From: Rotaria socialis
Taxonomy: Eukaryota; Rotifera; Eurotatoria; Philodinida; Philodinidae
NCBI GenBank assembly: GCA_905331475.1
Contig: CAJNYU010001127.1
Span: 372,001 to 436,000, forward strand
Direction of reading: 5' to 3'
Length of the DNA: 64,000 nt
This document shows positions 20,801 to 33,284 of this stretch, in pieces. The stretch's first letter is position 1; every line of letters begins with the position of its first letter. A program made the translations under genes and the position numbers. The notes beneath the pieces were generated by a model that worked only from the letters and a program-made list of their open reading frames with translations, did no database searches and was not told the DNA's origin.

Positions 20801-23554
20801 AACAATAGAACCTACTGAAATAGATCTTGATGAACATCATCCACAACGTGTTTCGTTCATGTGTCGAGTTGAACGTGGTTCGGCGGAAAGTCTTTCGTTA
20901 GAATGGCAATTTTTAAATAGCACAGCAATTCAATCAGCAAATGGAGTTCACATCGATAGAACACGTTTAGAAAGCGATAAAGTGATTGAATTACTTTTTG
21001 ATCCTGTACAACGAGAACATTTTGGAAACTATTCATGTTTAGCAAAGAATCTTGCTGATAGTTCTTATTCAATTGCCAGCCTTTATATTCGATGTAAGTC
21101 GTAGAATTTTATTTTTTACAGAATTCATTTTATGATGTTTACTTTTCAGTTCAACCTGTTTTTGTTGGACCCAATATTCAAGTCGTTTCAACAATACCAA
21201 ATTATCGAGTAGTTATGCGTTGTCAATTCGAATCTTATCCACCACCACAAATACGATGGATTAAAATGAGTCGAACTGTACAAGATCCTGAAGGACGATT
21301 ACTTGATGTTGATATTGATAATGGTGTCAATGATATAACAACTAAACAACTTGGATCAACACTATTCGAAAGTATTCTTTCCGTAAGTAGCAAAAGAAAA
21401 GTTTTATTTGAACGCTTTTAATTGAAATTAAAAAAAAATATTCTCTAGTATACACCATCGGAACGTGATTTTGGCTTAAGTTTTGAGTGTCGTGCAATTA
21501 ATCCACGTATTGGTCGACATTCATTTACACTTCAACGTGCTGAACCACCACAAAAAGTTCGCATTGTCGAAATTAAACCTTTAACAAATGGCGTTGATAT
21601 TATCATTCAACCACCTGAAAGTGGTGGCTTACCATTGATTGAATATACTGTTAAATATAGTGCTACTGATAAAGCAGATGATCAACAAGAAACATTAACT
21701 ATTCCAGGTATTTATAAGTATTGATTGAATCTTTAACGGATGTTAACGATTTTGATATGACCATGAGACTCATTTTAATCTGTAAACAACAGTTTTATAT
21801 GGAAATTTTCATGGTCTCCATCATAGATAAGAAAAACAAAAAGAAACTGTCAGGATATAATTGAAAACAAACAAACATATATCAATAGAGCGAGTGTACT
21901 ATGCGTCTCCTGACAGGCATGACATGTATGTTGCTAGATATGGGCAGCATGTTGTGTATTGGCGTATTATATTTAACAGATAGTTCTATGAATTTTATCT
22001 TCTTAACTGATAAAAAAAAGATAAAAGTATTTTTGTTTTGCGATTATAGCTCAATCACCACCTGACGATCAACAACAAACACAAGTATTAAAAATAGAAA
22101 AAATTAAACCAAGTACTAGTTATCGTTTTACACTTGTTGCTAAATCTCGAGCTGGGGCTGGCCAACAAACAGGACCCGTACCATTTCGAACACTGGATAG
22201 GCAAGTACCAGATTTTAGAATCGTTAAAAATGATGAAAATAAAAATGAAACATGCTCCAATGATCGAACTTGTCTAATTAAATGGATTATTGAATCTGAT
22301 GGTGGTGCACCTATTGTTCGTTCGGAAGTTTTATATGCTAAAGTAATATCGAAAGCTAAATATTTATTTATATTCATCTATTTGTCTTGTAGGCTAAAGC
22401 TGATAGTAGTTTCGAAGCTGAAGGAGCATTCAGTATACCAATATCAATCGATGCATCAGCATCGGAATATGAAATCGCGCAATTGAAACCATCAACTAAT
22501 TATATTGTCATTGTTAAATTATATAATGACGCAGGTGCTGCCGAACAAAAACTTCGAATAACAACATTAAGTGAAAGAGGTACTTTCATGTGTTTTTTTT
22601 TCTCTTCAAATGATATTTTAACCAATAGTTTATTTTTCCAGATAGTAAATCTTCAGGAATGAGTCCTTTGATAACAAATTACCGAAGAAATCAACCAAGC
22701 AAATGGGTTATTCTTGGCATCATATTTGGTATTATCCTTTTTGCCGTTGTATTCGTTGCTGCTTGCGTTTTATTACGTGTTCATCGATTAAGTGGAAAAC
22801 ACAAAACAACTGATTCGTAAGTTAATTTCATTCATACATACACGTTTTTAAGGATTGGAAAAAAAAACATACTGAAATAAATAATTTTTATAGTACTACA
22901 AAGAAAAAAGCTAAACAGTAGGTTTCATGCTCTATATTTTTGACACAATATGTGATGTGTATCTAACTGCATGCTTTTATTTTGTCGGTGAAAAACATAA
23001 AACAATAATAACTAAACGGGTTAATCAATAACTTTTATTTTTATCTAGTTCCTCAATATTATAAGTCATATACGTATTTATGGTAAAAGTCTAACCAAAT
23101 GTGTTGATATTTTCCCCTTTGCTTTGCTCGTCAACAAGGCGATCGCTTTATCATATGAGTTCAATCATAATTACGATAAATTTAACTGAATTATTTTTTG
23201 CTTTATTTTTTCTAGAGATAATCAAACGACACCAATGATGAAAGCAAGTACTGGTGAAAATTCAGATCAGCCTGATTATAAAAATGGTCATTCGTCGAAA
23301 AAGGTATGCAGAAAGAAAAAAATAATAAATAATAAATCAATAAAATTTTATTTAGTCAAAAAAGAAATCAAAAGCTAATAAAATTGAGTTGCTAGACGAC
23401 GAAGTATGTGTACAAAGATAACATATAATAATAATTTATACTAATGCTGTCAATTGTCGTTGCTTTTTTTCATAAATTGATTTGCTTTTTTTGTAGTCAC
23501 TTTACTAAGTTTTTGTTTTGCTTTCTGTTTTAGCAGCATGGCGCCGAAGTATAG
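17842..23554 (+). CDS. NCAM/Fasciclin II-like adhesion receptor: 5 Ig, 2 FN3, one TM
   Basis: Seventeen exons join in frame to about 834 residues: 17842-17869, 18192-18357, 18411-18478, 18530-18601, 18667-18798, 18866-19006, 19075-19196, 20040-20202, 20785-21093, 21150-21382, 21449-21707, 22050-22342, 22393-22579, 22642-22816, 23216-23303, 23356-23403 and 23534-23554. MYSILIAALLLLHVHA is a signal peptide split by intron 1. Five Ig domains follow (Cys/Trp pairs such as DDQGNWEC, IRCQVQANPAAEISW, DNGKYSCQAYNEYDN, HFGNYSCLAKN and MRCQFESYPPPQIRW), then two FN3 domains (PPESGGLPLIEYTVKY, then SDGGAPIVRSEVLY). The membrane helix is WVILGIIFGIILFAVVFVAA, with a Lys/Ser-rich tail of about 75 residues. 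The order matches NCAM/Fas2 homophilic adhesion molecules of neurons and epithelia. Extra exon candidates at 19272, 19685 and 22894 could give isoforms. The fourth intron-separated gap (19197-20039) is long for this genome. Confidence 0.9.
19272..19295 (+). other. Candidate 24-nt microexon in the third Ig domain
   Basis: The stretch is preceded by TCTGTAG and followed by GTAAGA, is phase 0 at both ends, and would add AAELRPVK between WYYGS and DSPVGASE without shifting frame. Vertebrate NCAM has a similar tiny optional exon (VASE, 30 nt) in its fourth Ig domain. Whether this one is used, or always used, cannot be told from sequence. Confidence 0.45.
19685..19771 (+). other. Candidate 87-nt cassette exon in the third Ig domain
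   Basis: After a TTTCAGCAG acceptor, 29 sense codons (DKLKSVPVNLTM...DGKQR) run to a GTGAGT donor. Both borders are phase 0, so it could be included or skipped without breaking the receptor frame. It lies in the same gap as the 24-nt candidate. Coding likelihood is moderate; there is no homology to support it. Confidence 0.35.
22894..22921 (+). other. Candidate alternative last exon of the adhesion receptor
   Basis: Joining the exon that ends at 22816 to an acceptor at 22893 reads STTKKKAKQ and then TAG. This would give a short cytoplasmic tail instead of the 50-residue tail from the exons at 23216, 23356 and 23534. Long- and short-tailed forms are usual in this receptor class. Confidence 0.35.
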
Positions 23555-24953
23555 GTAAATATTCTGCTACTCAAAATTGATTGGCATCGAATCTCAAACT
23601 TAGAAAACTTTCTAGAGAATGCTCAGAAAATAGGCAGATGATCATTTTGTATATTAAATAAAACCTTGAGGATATATTCGTGTGTGTTTGTATGATGTTG
23701 GTGCTCTATTTTTGTTGTCCGTTCATTTGAATATCTTTGGCTCCTCTCTGTTTTCTTCTTCTTCTTCTTCTTTTGCGCATCTAGTCAAATATGTGTTTAC
23801 AACTCTCTGAGCGTACATCAGCGGCATTAATTTGAGCTTTAACACAAAAACATATGCAACAACTAATTATCTGAATTTTTCTGTTCTTTTTATTATCATG
23901 AAAAATCTTCTTTTTTTGTTTTTCGTTCTTTTTTTTCTTGTGTTTTCTTTTTCGTCTTATTCTCTTGTACAAATGAAAATACAGTGTTCAAAAAGAAGAA
24001 TGTTGTTGTAATTGTTTTGTTTTGTTTCATGGAAAAAAATATATGAATTCAAGAACACTAATTTGTGTCAAATTTAGGTTTATTAGTTTATTCTTTATTT
24101 TAAAAGAAAATATTTAGTTGAGACTTCTTGTTGTGTTTTTAAAAATATCCCCAGATTAAACATGTAACATGATCACAATCGGCACATTTTTATACCGTAT
24201 AAATTCGTTATAACACGCCGGTATTATTCATCGTGTAGTTTTGAGGAAATGCGATCCGGTAGACATTTCGTATTTCAATGTATAGAGATCATGATATTCA
24301 ATGAGAATGATTATTGATTATGAAATATGTTGTTGTCGTATATTTGAGACTACGTTGAAAAAGAAAACGTCGGATCAATTTCAAGGAATATTATTTTAAA
24401 TAATATGGTGGCTTGTAATAGACACCAATAAGCTACGATTGTATTCGTATGTAAAGAATATTCTACATCAAAGTAGCCACGGACTATATTAATACTTTAT
24501 GTAACACATTTTTGTCAGCATAGTAGAAATGGTTTGTCTTATATTATTGTCAAAATTTAAATATCATTAGTGATATCAAACGAATACCTCTCTTAACATG
24601 TAATCCTGTGGGACTTATAAATAATTTTTATCATGATACTAACAATTCTATTGGCATAGACAGAAATTTTTGAGTCAATGACGAATTCATACAACTTTAC
24701 TCTATGAAGAAATACGCAGCATATTGCATTATATCAGACATCTCAAATTCATAATTCTAATAGAAACTTTTGTAAGGATTAAATTTTCTGCTCATGTGTT
24801 ATGCTTCTTGAAGTCGCTTTTCTTTCATCAGCGGCACTTATCAGTGTTTATCTGACTGATTCACACATGCAATTACGTAGAAAAATGATTTCACAAATTT
24901 ATTTTAGTCGAAAAGATATTCAAAAATATAAAAAGACCAGAAATAAAAGCTCA
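23555..24953. other. Convergent intergenic region
   Basis: The receptor 3' UTR (ATTAAATAAA-type signal near 23655) is followed by T-rich and TTC-repeat DNA and then featureless AT-rich sequence up to the stop codon of the CD36-like gene. The short frame at 24801-24986 overlaps that gene's end in antisense and is not called. Confidence 0.4.
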
Positions 24954-26907
24954 CTAGTCATCATCTACTTCAACAGAATTACTTGATCTTGCATTGATTA
25001 TCGGCGTGAATGTACCGCGGGAACGTCGTTTCGCAACAATTACAATTGTCGCAACAAATATCAGTACACCAACGGGAATCAATAAGATTGATACCCAACG
25101 AACAATAGTAAAGAAGCGTAAAACTTTATTATTTAAATCATTAGCAGATTTTTGATCGATGGTTGTTGATTCGTTTATCCAGATAGCTGGTAAAATTGTC
25201 TCGGATATATGTTTAAGATCGTCAATCAAGGGATCGGGTTTTATTTGTACATTTATTTGTAAACGTTTCTGTGCACTTAATACAAGACCTGTATGTGGCT
25301 CTACTTCGAAAATTGTTCGATGAAGACTTGGATCCGGTGCAATACCATCGACAGCGTTCACATATTGATCAGCTCCATAAAGAAGATGTGGTAATGAAAT
25401 AAATATTGGTGCACCTTGTCGACATGCACTAACATCAAGAACACCAGAATCATAGCTACCAAAAGGAGCATTATCTGGATTAAGTGTAGCATTAAGAAAG
25501 ACTTCAGATGGAATAGAAAATATTTCTGTTGGAATTTTCAATACTGACGAATGACGTTCAAATTTAGCATAGAGTGATCGACATACATCAGTTGAAAATA
25601 AATATAAACGTTTAGATTGAAAATCTTGATTTATTAATGGAGGAAACCATGAGCCATCAGTGCCATTGATTTGATTGCCGTGTAGAGTTCTCCAATAAGG
25701 TAGATAAGAAACACCTGTAAAGATATTTATTCATACGTAATTTGTACGAAAATATCTGTAAACTATATTCTATATCAAATAAAATATTCGTCTCGCACAA
25801 TCGATGATATTAACTATTTCTATTTAAATTCGCAGTCAATTATATTATTTATTACTCAAAATTAGCATTTGTAAAAAACAATCAAATGTTAGAAATTGCA
25901 TGTGTATGTCGATAGTTCACAAGTTGAGTGTGAAAAATACTAAAATATTTAAGTTGAAACGTGTTTTGAATTTTAACAAAAGTAATGAGAAAATATTTAT
26001 AGCTCAATAAAGATGATTCTAGACAATTCAAAATGTCAGAGTTTCTGATCGTTTTTATACGCATTATCGATATTATATTAACTGTGTCAAGATTTTGTTA
26101 TTTCTAATTTAATATAGAGAATTCGTAACTTACCATTCCATTTATCAATATTATTTAATAGATTAATATTGCTTGCACCTACATATAAGAAAAATAAATC
26201 ATAACGAATAATCATTTGTATGATTATAATCTACCTGTAAATACTGTATATAATCCATCGTCAGTTGCATTTTGTCCATAGAAATATCCAAAATGATCAT
26301 CAGGTATTAAATCACTCAAAATTGGTATTGATTTGGCTGCTTTAAGTAACGGATCTTCATAGCCCCATATCCACTCGCGTACTGTATGTTTAACAAATAA
26401 GGACTCATTAAAAACGTTTTTAAAAAAATTAAATATTTCTTGTGTTATATTCGATTGATTACGAACAAGCGAAACTATAGTCACAATTGGTGCATTGATC
26501 ATTGTAATTTGCGCAAATTCATCTGCAGCTGACATATTACGTAGAAATGTATATGATATTGGTTGACGATATGTAACCGTATTATTTTCATTAAAATATA
26601 CTCCCGTTTTATTTCGATTTTCTAAATAAGTAAATGGACCACGTTGAACAATGAATGGTTTTGTTCCTTGAGTGACATCCATGACATTGACACATTCCCA
26701 TAACCAAAATTGTAAATAAACTGGGACAGGTGGAGTTTTCCATGAATCGAGTTGATCGGAGCCAACTTTTAATGGCAATTGGCTAATGATTTGATTTTGT
26801 AGTATCTTAGGTCCGACAACAATACCGACGATACCAATTATAACGAAAGTAAATGCAAAAATAAGTGCAACAATTGATGCGCACTGACGTTTTCGTCCTG
26901 AAGGCAT
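24954..26907 (-). CDS. CD36 / class B scavenger receptor, 3 exons
   Basis: Exons 26907-26235, 26178-26134 and 25714-24954 join in frame to 492 residues, the usual size of the family. A cytosolic start (MPSGRKRQ) is followed by a first membrane helix (IVALIFAFTFVIIGIVGIVVG). The large extracellular loop shows family marks: a QRGPFTYLENRNKTG segment, TGASNINLLNNIDKWNG across exon 2, INGTDGSWFPP, LFSTDVCRSLYAKFE and DVSACRQGAPIFISLPHLLYG. The second helix is WVSILLIPVGVLIFVATIVIV, with a short tail ending in VEVDDD. There are many N-x-S/T sites. Only the Cys in DVCRS and SACRQ are seen in the core, fewer than the six of mammalian CD36, so disulfide pairing differs. Expected role: binding and uptake of lipids or modified lipoproteins at the cell surface or in lysosomes; the ligand is unknown. 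Confidence 0.93.
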
Positions 26908-28056
26908 CAGTAAAGTTAAAAATATCTTCTTTTTCTTTTGTTTCGCTTGTAAGTTATCTAATTTTACTCGAGAAGAAGAAAAAAAATGATGTTGCTTTTT
27001 TTATCAGATTATTATATTTATTTAAAATATAAAAATCCATTAACAAACACGAGTGATGATACTGAATAGGTGCCTGAAAACGAAATGTCTAAAATAGGTC
27101 TCGAATATTACATATAAATAGAACGGAAGTTTGATTATATTGATACTGAATAAAGCTAAAAGTTCATGATTGCAAAAAGAATGCGCACTCTTTCACATCT
27201 AGTCGATTGCTCTAGAAACGTAATTATGACATGAAAGGACGCGTGAATATTAAAACCATGCAATTACGTGTATATATATTTTAATGGATTTCCTATTTGA
27301 TAGAAAGCAGTTTTATTTGCCAAATCTAGAAGATCCGCGTGTGTATAATTAAAAATGAGGAATGACAAAAGTAGGCTGCTTCAAATTTCATTTATAAAAT
27401 ATAGGTCATATATTAAGATTAAGATATCTTTTTTTTATTTCGTTCAAATCAACTTTTTATATGATAACATTTTGACAAATGATGATTCTAACATATGATG
27501 GCGGTAGTATATGCAGAGATGATATTTAGCAATTGCTAACAATCTTCGATCGCAAATGATGCAGAAAGAGCCAGAAAGTCTCGGGAAAGAATCATTCTAT
27601 AGAACAAACATCGGCTGTTAACTCTAAGCTTCTTCGGCTTTAGATAATTATCCAGGGATGTCTTCTCGCGGCTATCCAGATTTGTGGGAAATGATTTTCT
27701 TTTTGTTAAATTTATAAGCATAAAATCAGGAATAAAAGGCCGAAACTCTACCGCCAAAAAAAGAATAGTTCAAAGCAATATTCTCCATTTAGAAAACCTC
27801 TGCAATTATTAAAACAAAGAAAAACATTAATTGAAATGTATATTAAACGATTAAAATTACAAAGAAGAGCACTCTACAGAACATGCCAATTTACTCCTGC
27901 AAGGTATTCGATTCATGTTCGTAGATTTGATGATCTTAAAATTTATTTCTGTTATATAAATCAACGCTACAACATAGAGAGAAAGAGAGAGAAAAAAAGG
28001 AGGAAAATGCAAGGATGAAAATTTTCAAGCAGATAATTTCTTTTCGTTTGTTTTAA
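26908..28056. other. Intergenic region upstream of the CD36-like gene
   Basis: This holds the promoter side of the CD36-like gene and the 3' side of the small secreted-protein gene. A MITE-like element lies at 27499-27756. The rest is AT-rich without a coding pattern; the short frame at 27836-28018 has no support. Confidence 0.4.
27499..27756. mobile_element. 258-bp MITE-like element with TGGCGGTAG ends
   Basis: TGGCGGTAG at the left end is matched by CTACCGCCA at the right end. Likeness fades quickly inward, so the inverted repeats are short (9-10 bp). The interior is richer in G+C than its flanks and has no credible protein. No certain target duplication is visible. A small non-autonomous DNA transposon is the simplest reading. 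Confidence 0.4.
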
Positions 28057-28656
28057 CTATTCAATGATTTTCTTTCGAGTACGTCGTAGTTTCTTTTTCT
28101 TCTGTGGTGTAAGTTCATTTGGACCATATAAATATTTTTCCGATCTTTGCCAACTAGGATACGGACCAGCTGTCCAAGGATGACTTTGACTAAACATAGC
28201 ATATGGCAAATAAACACCAGCATAAAGTGGTTGAGCTTCAATGATTACTGCTAAACGAGTTCCTACACTTGTCGTACATAAAACTAAACCTGAACTGCTC
28301 TGTTCTTCACGCATATCAGATGTTTGATTCGTATCTAAATTGATACTTTGTATTGAACGAATAAGTTTTTGTTCAATAGACTTTTGTTCGAAGCATAGCG
28401 TAAATGGTTCATTTTCTAGATTTACCACTGTTAGTTTTAAATGCAACTTAGGATAGGTCCATAATAATGTGCCATTACATGGTTTTTGTATTTGAACATA
28501 CGCATTGACCGGTTGGAGATGATTACGTGGCGAAATTGAGATACGACATTCATCGTAATAAACAATGTCCTTATTGTATATTAATTCATGTTTTTCGCCA
28601 GAAATTCTACAGGTGAAAACAAATGCAATAGTTATAAATAGGCCCCTATTATACAT
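28057..28656 (-). CDS. Small secreted protein, distantly meteorin-like
   Basis: I choose the internal ATG at 28656, which gives a signal peptide (MYNRGLFITIAFVFTCRISG) and a 199-residue product; the frame is open 47 codons further upstream, but that part overlaps a dispersed repeat. The mature part has five Cys and a stretch PCNGTLLWTYPKLHLKLTV followed by EPFTLCFEQ. This recalls the N-terminal part of meteorin (C..GA.EWLYP.GALRL). The likeness is short, so the family call is tentative. The C-terminus is strongly basic (KKKKLRRTRKK) and may bind heparan or nucleic acid. It is single-exon, with the upstream region supplied by repeat DNA about 60 bases away. Confidence 0.6.
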   Translation of the reverse strand: MYNRGLFITIAFVFTCRISGEKHELIYNKDIVYYDECRISISPRNHLQPVNAYVQIQKPCNGTLLWTYPKLHLKLTVVNLENEPFTLCFEQKSIEQKLIRSIQSINLDTNQTSDMREEQSSSGLVLCTTSVGTRLAVIIEAQPLYAGVYLPYAMFSQSHPWTAGPYPSWQRSEKYLYGPNELTPQKKKKLRRTRKKIIE

Positions 28657-28718
28657 AATAGACTGCAAACGAATAGTACAAAATAGAAACTTTATATTAA
28701 TGTGCACTATATATATAT

Positions 28719-29180
28719 ATGGTAAGCAGATATGTCCTTTCTTGTGATATATTTTTGTCCATATACCATTCTTATCTACCAAATGCCATCTAGACAAGTA
28801 AACAAAAACAGTAGTACTCCAATAGTACTACAAGTGGCGTTTTACAAATGCGACTGTCTTTTTTTATAGTCATACAATGTAATATATATTTGTAGTAATT
28901 CTTTTTTTTTGCTACAAACTTATCTTTTTTCGTTTCTAATGGCTTTTTTATCCTTGGAAACATGGTGACAGTTGATATAGAGCACAATATATGAAATGAT
29001 TTGTTATTTCTTCTGTTGTTGTTAATTTGACGAGACCTATCAACATCTGTCAAGAAACCACGGAAATTAAAGTGCATAAAAGTCTTATATTTCATATCTT
29101 TAAACAAGAGCTTTGCAATAATGAAAGTTATCAGTACACGTGCACAATTCGACCGTATGGTTACTTCATAATATTACGAA
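28719..29180 (+). repeat. Direct repeat, copy 1 (about 460 bp)
   Basis: From GGTAAGCAGATATGTCC to about ACCGTATGGTTACTT this matches 33285-33745 over its whole length, at roughly 85% by eye with small gaps. Landmarks shared include AACAGTAGTACTCCAATAG and GAAATTAAAGTGCATAAA. The unit has no long frame. It begins about 60 bases upstream of the small secreted-protein gene's start codon. Confidence 0.8.
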
Positions 29181-32100
29181 ATCTTTATCTATCGAGTGAC
29201 TTTTCTTTTTTAAGAAATTTTCCGTGAGGTTACATTAATTCAATATATACTAGTCAGAGTGGTAGTTCATTCGACCATGTTGGCTCTTCTAGACACTAGT
29301 GCCGAGATGAGTGTTTCTCAAAACATGAAATTTATCAATTCAAATTATCTTTTTTGAGAATTTAATAAATCAAAACAAAATACTTATTCAAAGTTATGAT
29401 TTTACATATGTCATGAATTGAATGTTTTATGCTTAGTGAAAACTCGCATAAAACAGTAGACTGTACAAACAGATAGTTGCTTATCTTCAAATTATACCAG
29501 AGAAAATATATTTTGCTTGAAATCTAGATGTCGTTTATAAATATTCGTATAACAAACAGAAGCAGTTTGAACTGATTGAAAGCACACGCCGAAAATCATC
29601 ACAAACAAAAACAGTAAATCATTCATTTTTAAGCTTAGTATTTGCATCCAAAAGTCTATGAAAACAAGATTAGCATACGTATTTAAGAGACTACAGACAT
29701 ACTTTTAGTACTTTGCTATATGATGCATATGTTTTCTCAATCGTCACAATGCCACAATTTTAGATATCGAATATATATCATTGCAAAAGAAAACGGAAAC
29801 AATTGAATTGCGTTATTGCTTATGAGTACATCTTTTTCCGAAAAATTGACTTCATTACGGAGATTTTTAATGCAGCAATTTATACTCAATTTTATTAGAT
29901 TAAATTTCAAAAATTAAAATAAATGAAACTTAATATGAAATCAAAATATGATACATTTAATCAAATGAACAATGCACTGTACACATGTGCCTTTCAATAA
30001 AGAATTTGCTAAATGAATCTATTTCATCATACAATTTATCCTGGTGAACCTTGAGATATTTGCTATTTTTTTGGAATATCAGTGTGAATCTCTGAAAATA
30101 TCACAAACAGAATTGCCCCGACGCACGATAAAATTACTTTTAATGAATGTTTCTCTTGCAAAAATTGAAATTCAATGAAAATTGCTCTTAAACTGTTGCT
30201 TTATAAGATCACATAAACAATCAACATTTACCGACCGGTAGAAGCAACGTATCTTTATAGGAATATCTAGGTCTGAAAATGTTTGATACAAGATACTAGA
30301 AAAATGTAAACGATAATTCTATATGTATGAGCAAAACGTCTTTCAAAATCAATGTTCTTGCGTTGTATAACTTAATTTTTATATTTCTCTTGAAGTTTCA
30401 ATATTTTCAATAGGGAACTAGAAATTGAAAATATCTTTTACTGTGACTAGAATAATCTGGATCTCGCATATCTCTATCGTTAACTAAAGAATCGGACAAA
30501 AGTGAATAGCGGCGGATTCTTTTAGACGTGATATCAATAAGCGTTTTACAACAATGTTCTCTACATCAAGACAGACATAACGTCACGAGAAATAGAACTT
30601 GTATTGAAAAAACTTGCTTTCATACACGTCTAATAGCAATAGTCGTTCACAAAAATATTAAGGATCAAGGCGAACGATCATACGCAAGTCATAGTTTGTT
30701 GTATACCTGCTACTTCCATATATTCATTGAAACGGAGAAAGCTTCTTAGCCTCTCAACCCTCAATTTACTCATGAAATATTTTATTTGAAAACAATACTA
30801 ACGGTTTATAACAAATCACACCTATAGTACGATAATAAAATGATCGATTGTTAGCTAATTAGTATTAGTTCCTTGTGATTTTCAAGGCATGATCAATATT
30901 CAAGTGATAACTGATTTTGATAAAACAGTTCAAATATGAAAAAATTAAGTACATGAACAAATATAATCTAAACTATGGGCTATACTCATACCGAATTTCT
31001 GGCAATATTTAAGGAAAAAGAAAGTATGTTATATAGCTAATAAATGATACAAAACAACAGAATATTATGGCACTAGATACTGCGTTTCTAACAGCAATGG
31101 GTCCGCAATGATAACAAAGGATCCATGACCCTTGCTCTATCGAAATGACACTCTGCTTTACATTTTGCTTTTCATTCTATGGAAAATTAGAACTCCACGA
31201 TTTTTGTTTTGTTTCTTTTTCTAACTTATCTATAATATAGCCGATATTATTCTTTTCTTTTATATGAATTTAAATGCAACAATCCATACCTAGGAGACTC
31301 GACAATACTTTGTTTTAGATTTCTATTAGAATCGCAGACTAGATATTTAATTATCGACAACAAACACCAACTTATAGTGCTACTCGTAACTATGAGTCAG
31401 AATGTACCAACAAACGAGTTTTCTGTGTGTTCGCTTCGTGTACCGAATTGGAATGTAGCTTAACCATAAAATAAACTGATTGGTAGATCCAAATTACGCC
31501 AAAGTTGCATATGTCGTCTCCATTTTTATATTCTATTTTCTTATTATAGATATTTGCATTTCTCGTAGTCACAGTGACAGAACTTCTATTTCATCTTTAT
31601 TTCGGAGAACTAAGTTTGAGATAATTCATATTATAGAAAATGCTGCGTGTTGTGAGAGACGATAGCTTGAGCTGAGCTCTACGCTTATTCTATTACACGA
31701 TGTTTTTCATCTAAACATCGAATTACCTCGTTGAAAACAACTACAGAAATGTTTTCATTATTTCCTATTTAGTAATTAAAAGATAGTTCCATTAATTGGT
31801 GACACAAAATGGGAGCTTTTCATGCATATACAATAATGACCTGGTAAGTTTAATAAGCTAATGAGAAAAGTTAATTTCCATTTGCCTGTGTAAAATGCGC
31901 ACTTCAATTGAAATCCCCTATCGTTCAACAGTTAATAGAATTAATTGAAAAGAATTGGAAGATACAAGCTTGAAGCTCGAATTTAAAAATTACTGTTACA
32001 CAAATGTATAGAGTAGAATAGTCAATTCATATACATGTATATATACATAAATATCAAAGTGGAAATTACGAAAAGTTACACTAAACTGTCCATGTTAATG

Positions 32101-33284
32101 TTGACTCTTTAAAAATAAACAGTACATAACTCTATTCATAAATACGCTGTTGGCGTACCCTTGCTGTAAAACGAGTAGAATTTTAAGTGTAATATAATAA
32201 AAAAAAACGAAATTGAACTTTAAGTCTGCATTTCAATATAATCATTGTCGTTATACAGCGTATAGGAATCCATGGTCAAAGGTCTTTGAATTTACTGTTG
32301 ATATTAATAGTTGTTAAATAAAAGATATCTGTAGAAGAATCTAAAATATTAACTATTTTGAAACAAAAACATATAATCAGGTGTTCGTTGGAAAATCATT
32401 TGCAGAGAAACACATCAATCAATGATTAACATTTATTTAACTCACATATTAAGCCAAACCCGGTCCAAACATTGCCTTGACATTTTTAATTAAAAATCCT
32501 AATCGGAAAACTACAGTTGCTTAGCTGCTAAAAAGTTAAGATCCTATTTACTGGTACGTGTGTCGTTTTGTGGAATTATGGTGAACGTGTATTTCCCGGC
32601 TTAGTTTCGTAAGCAGAGAAATCACTCACTATTTTATCATTGCTAAGTCCCCATATGCGAATATATGTTTATGGGGAATTTGACGCAGGTTACAAAAAAA
32701 GAAATATTTTTTCTCGTATTCTTTTCTTCAGTAGCTTTTTATCATTTTGTTTGTTTGTTTGTTTTTACTATTAGAATCATCATTAGTCTGCTTTTAGAGC
32801 AATAAACGCCCTTAGCTGTTAGTTTGGCACAGTTTCTAATGTATATCCCTCAGACATGTATCAATGTAAAAGCTAGAAGAGTTATAGTTGTATTATAATC
32901 GATTTCAAACCCATTTTTTTATCTCGAATACTCTTTGCATGATCAATATTTCTAATAATAAAATTGAATTCTGAAGAAAGTTTGCTGTAGAATCATACCA
33001 ATCATTCTTGAGAGTTTCGTTAAGTCAGACGAATGACGTAGTGCAAAGTGTGATCAAATAAAGAAGAAGAAAAACAATTTTCGAAATAACTGAATATAAA
33101 CTTTTTACATTTAGCAACACATGTTTTGAAGTTTTCGACTCCTTTTTGAGATTGTTCGATCATCGTGATCAGCAAATAGGGATCATATAAAATGAGACTG
33201 TTACATGTTTTGTTATCAAACCAAAATTACAAAAGTAAATTAACAAAAACATCGAAAATAGTAATACACAAATGTATATATACA
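29181..33284. other. 4.1-kb region between the direct repeats
   Basis: No gene is visible. The sequence is strongly AT-rich with a few short frames that lack domains. One short motif near 29270-29330 resembles a retroelement protease active site. A small hairpin, CCCCATATGC...TTTATGGGG, lies near 32650-32677. Confidence 0.4.
29270..29335 (+). mobile_element. Possible fossil scrap of an LTR-type retroelement protease
   Basis: A short stretch reads ALLDTSAEMSV, close to the LLDTGAE active-site signature of retroelement aspartic proteases. It lies just inside copy 1 of the direct repeat, so the pair 28719-29180 and 33285-33745 might be decayed long terminal repeats. No gag, reverse transcriptase, RNase H or integrase is recognisable, and the element, if it was one, is thoroughly broken and old. 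A chance match is possible. Confidence 0.25.
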
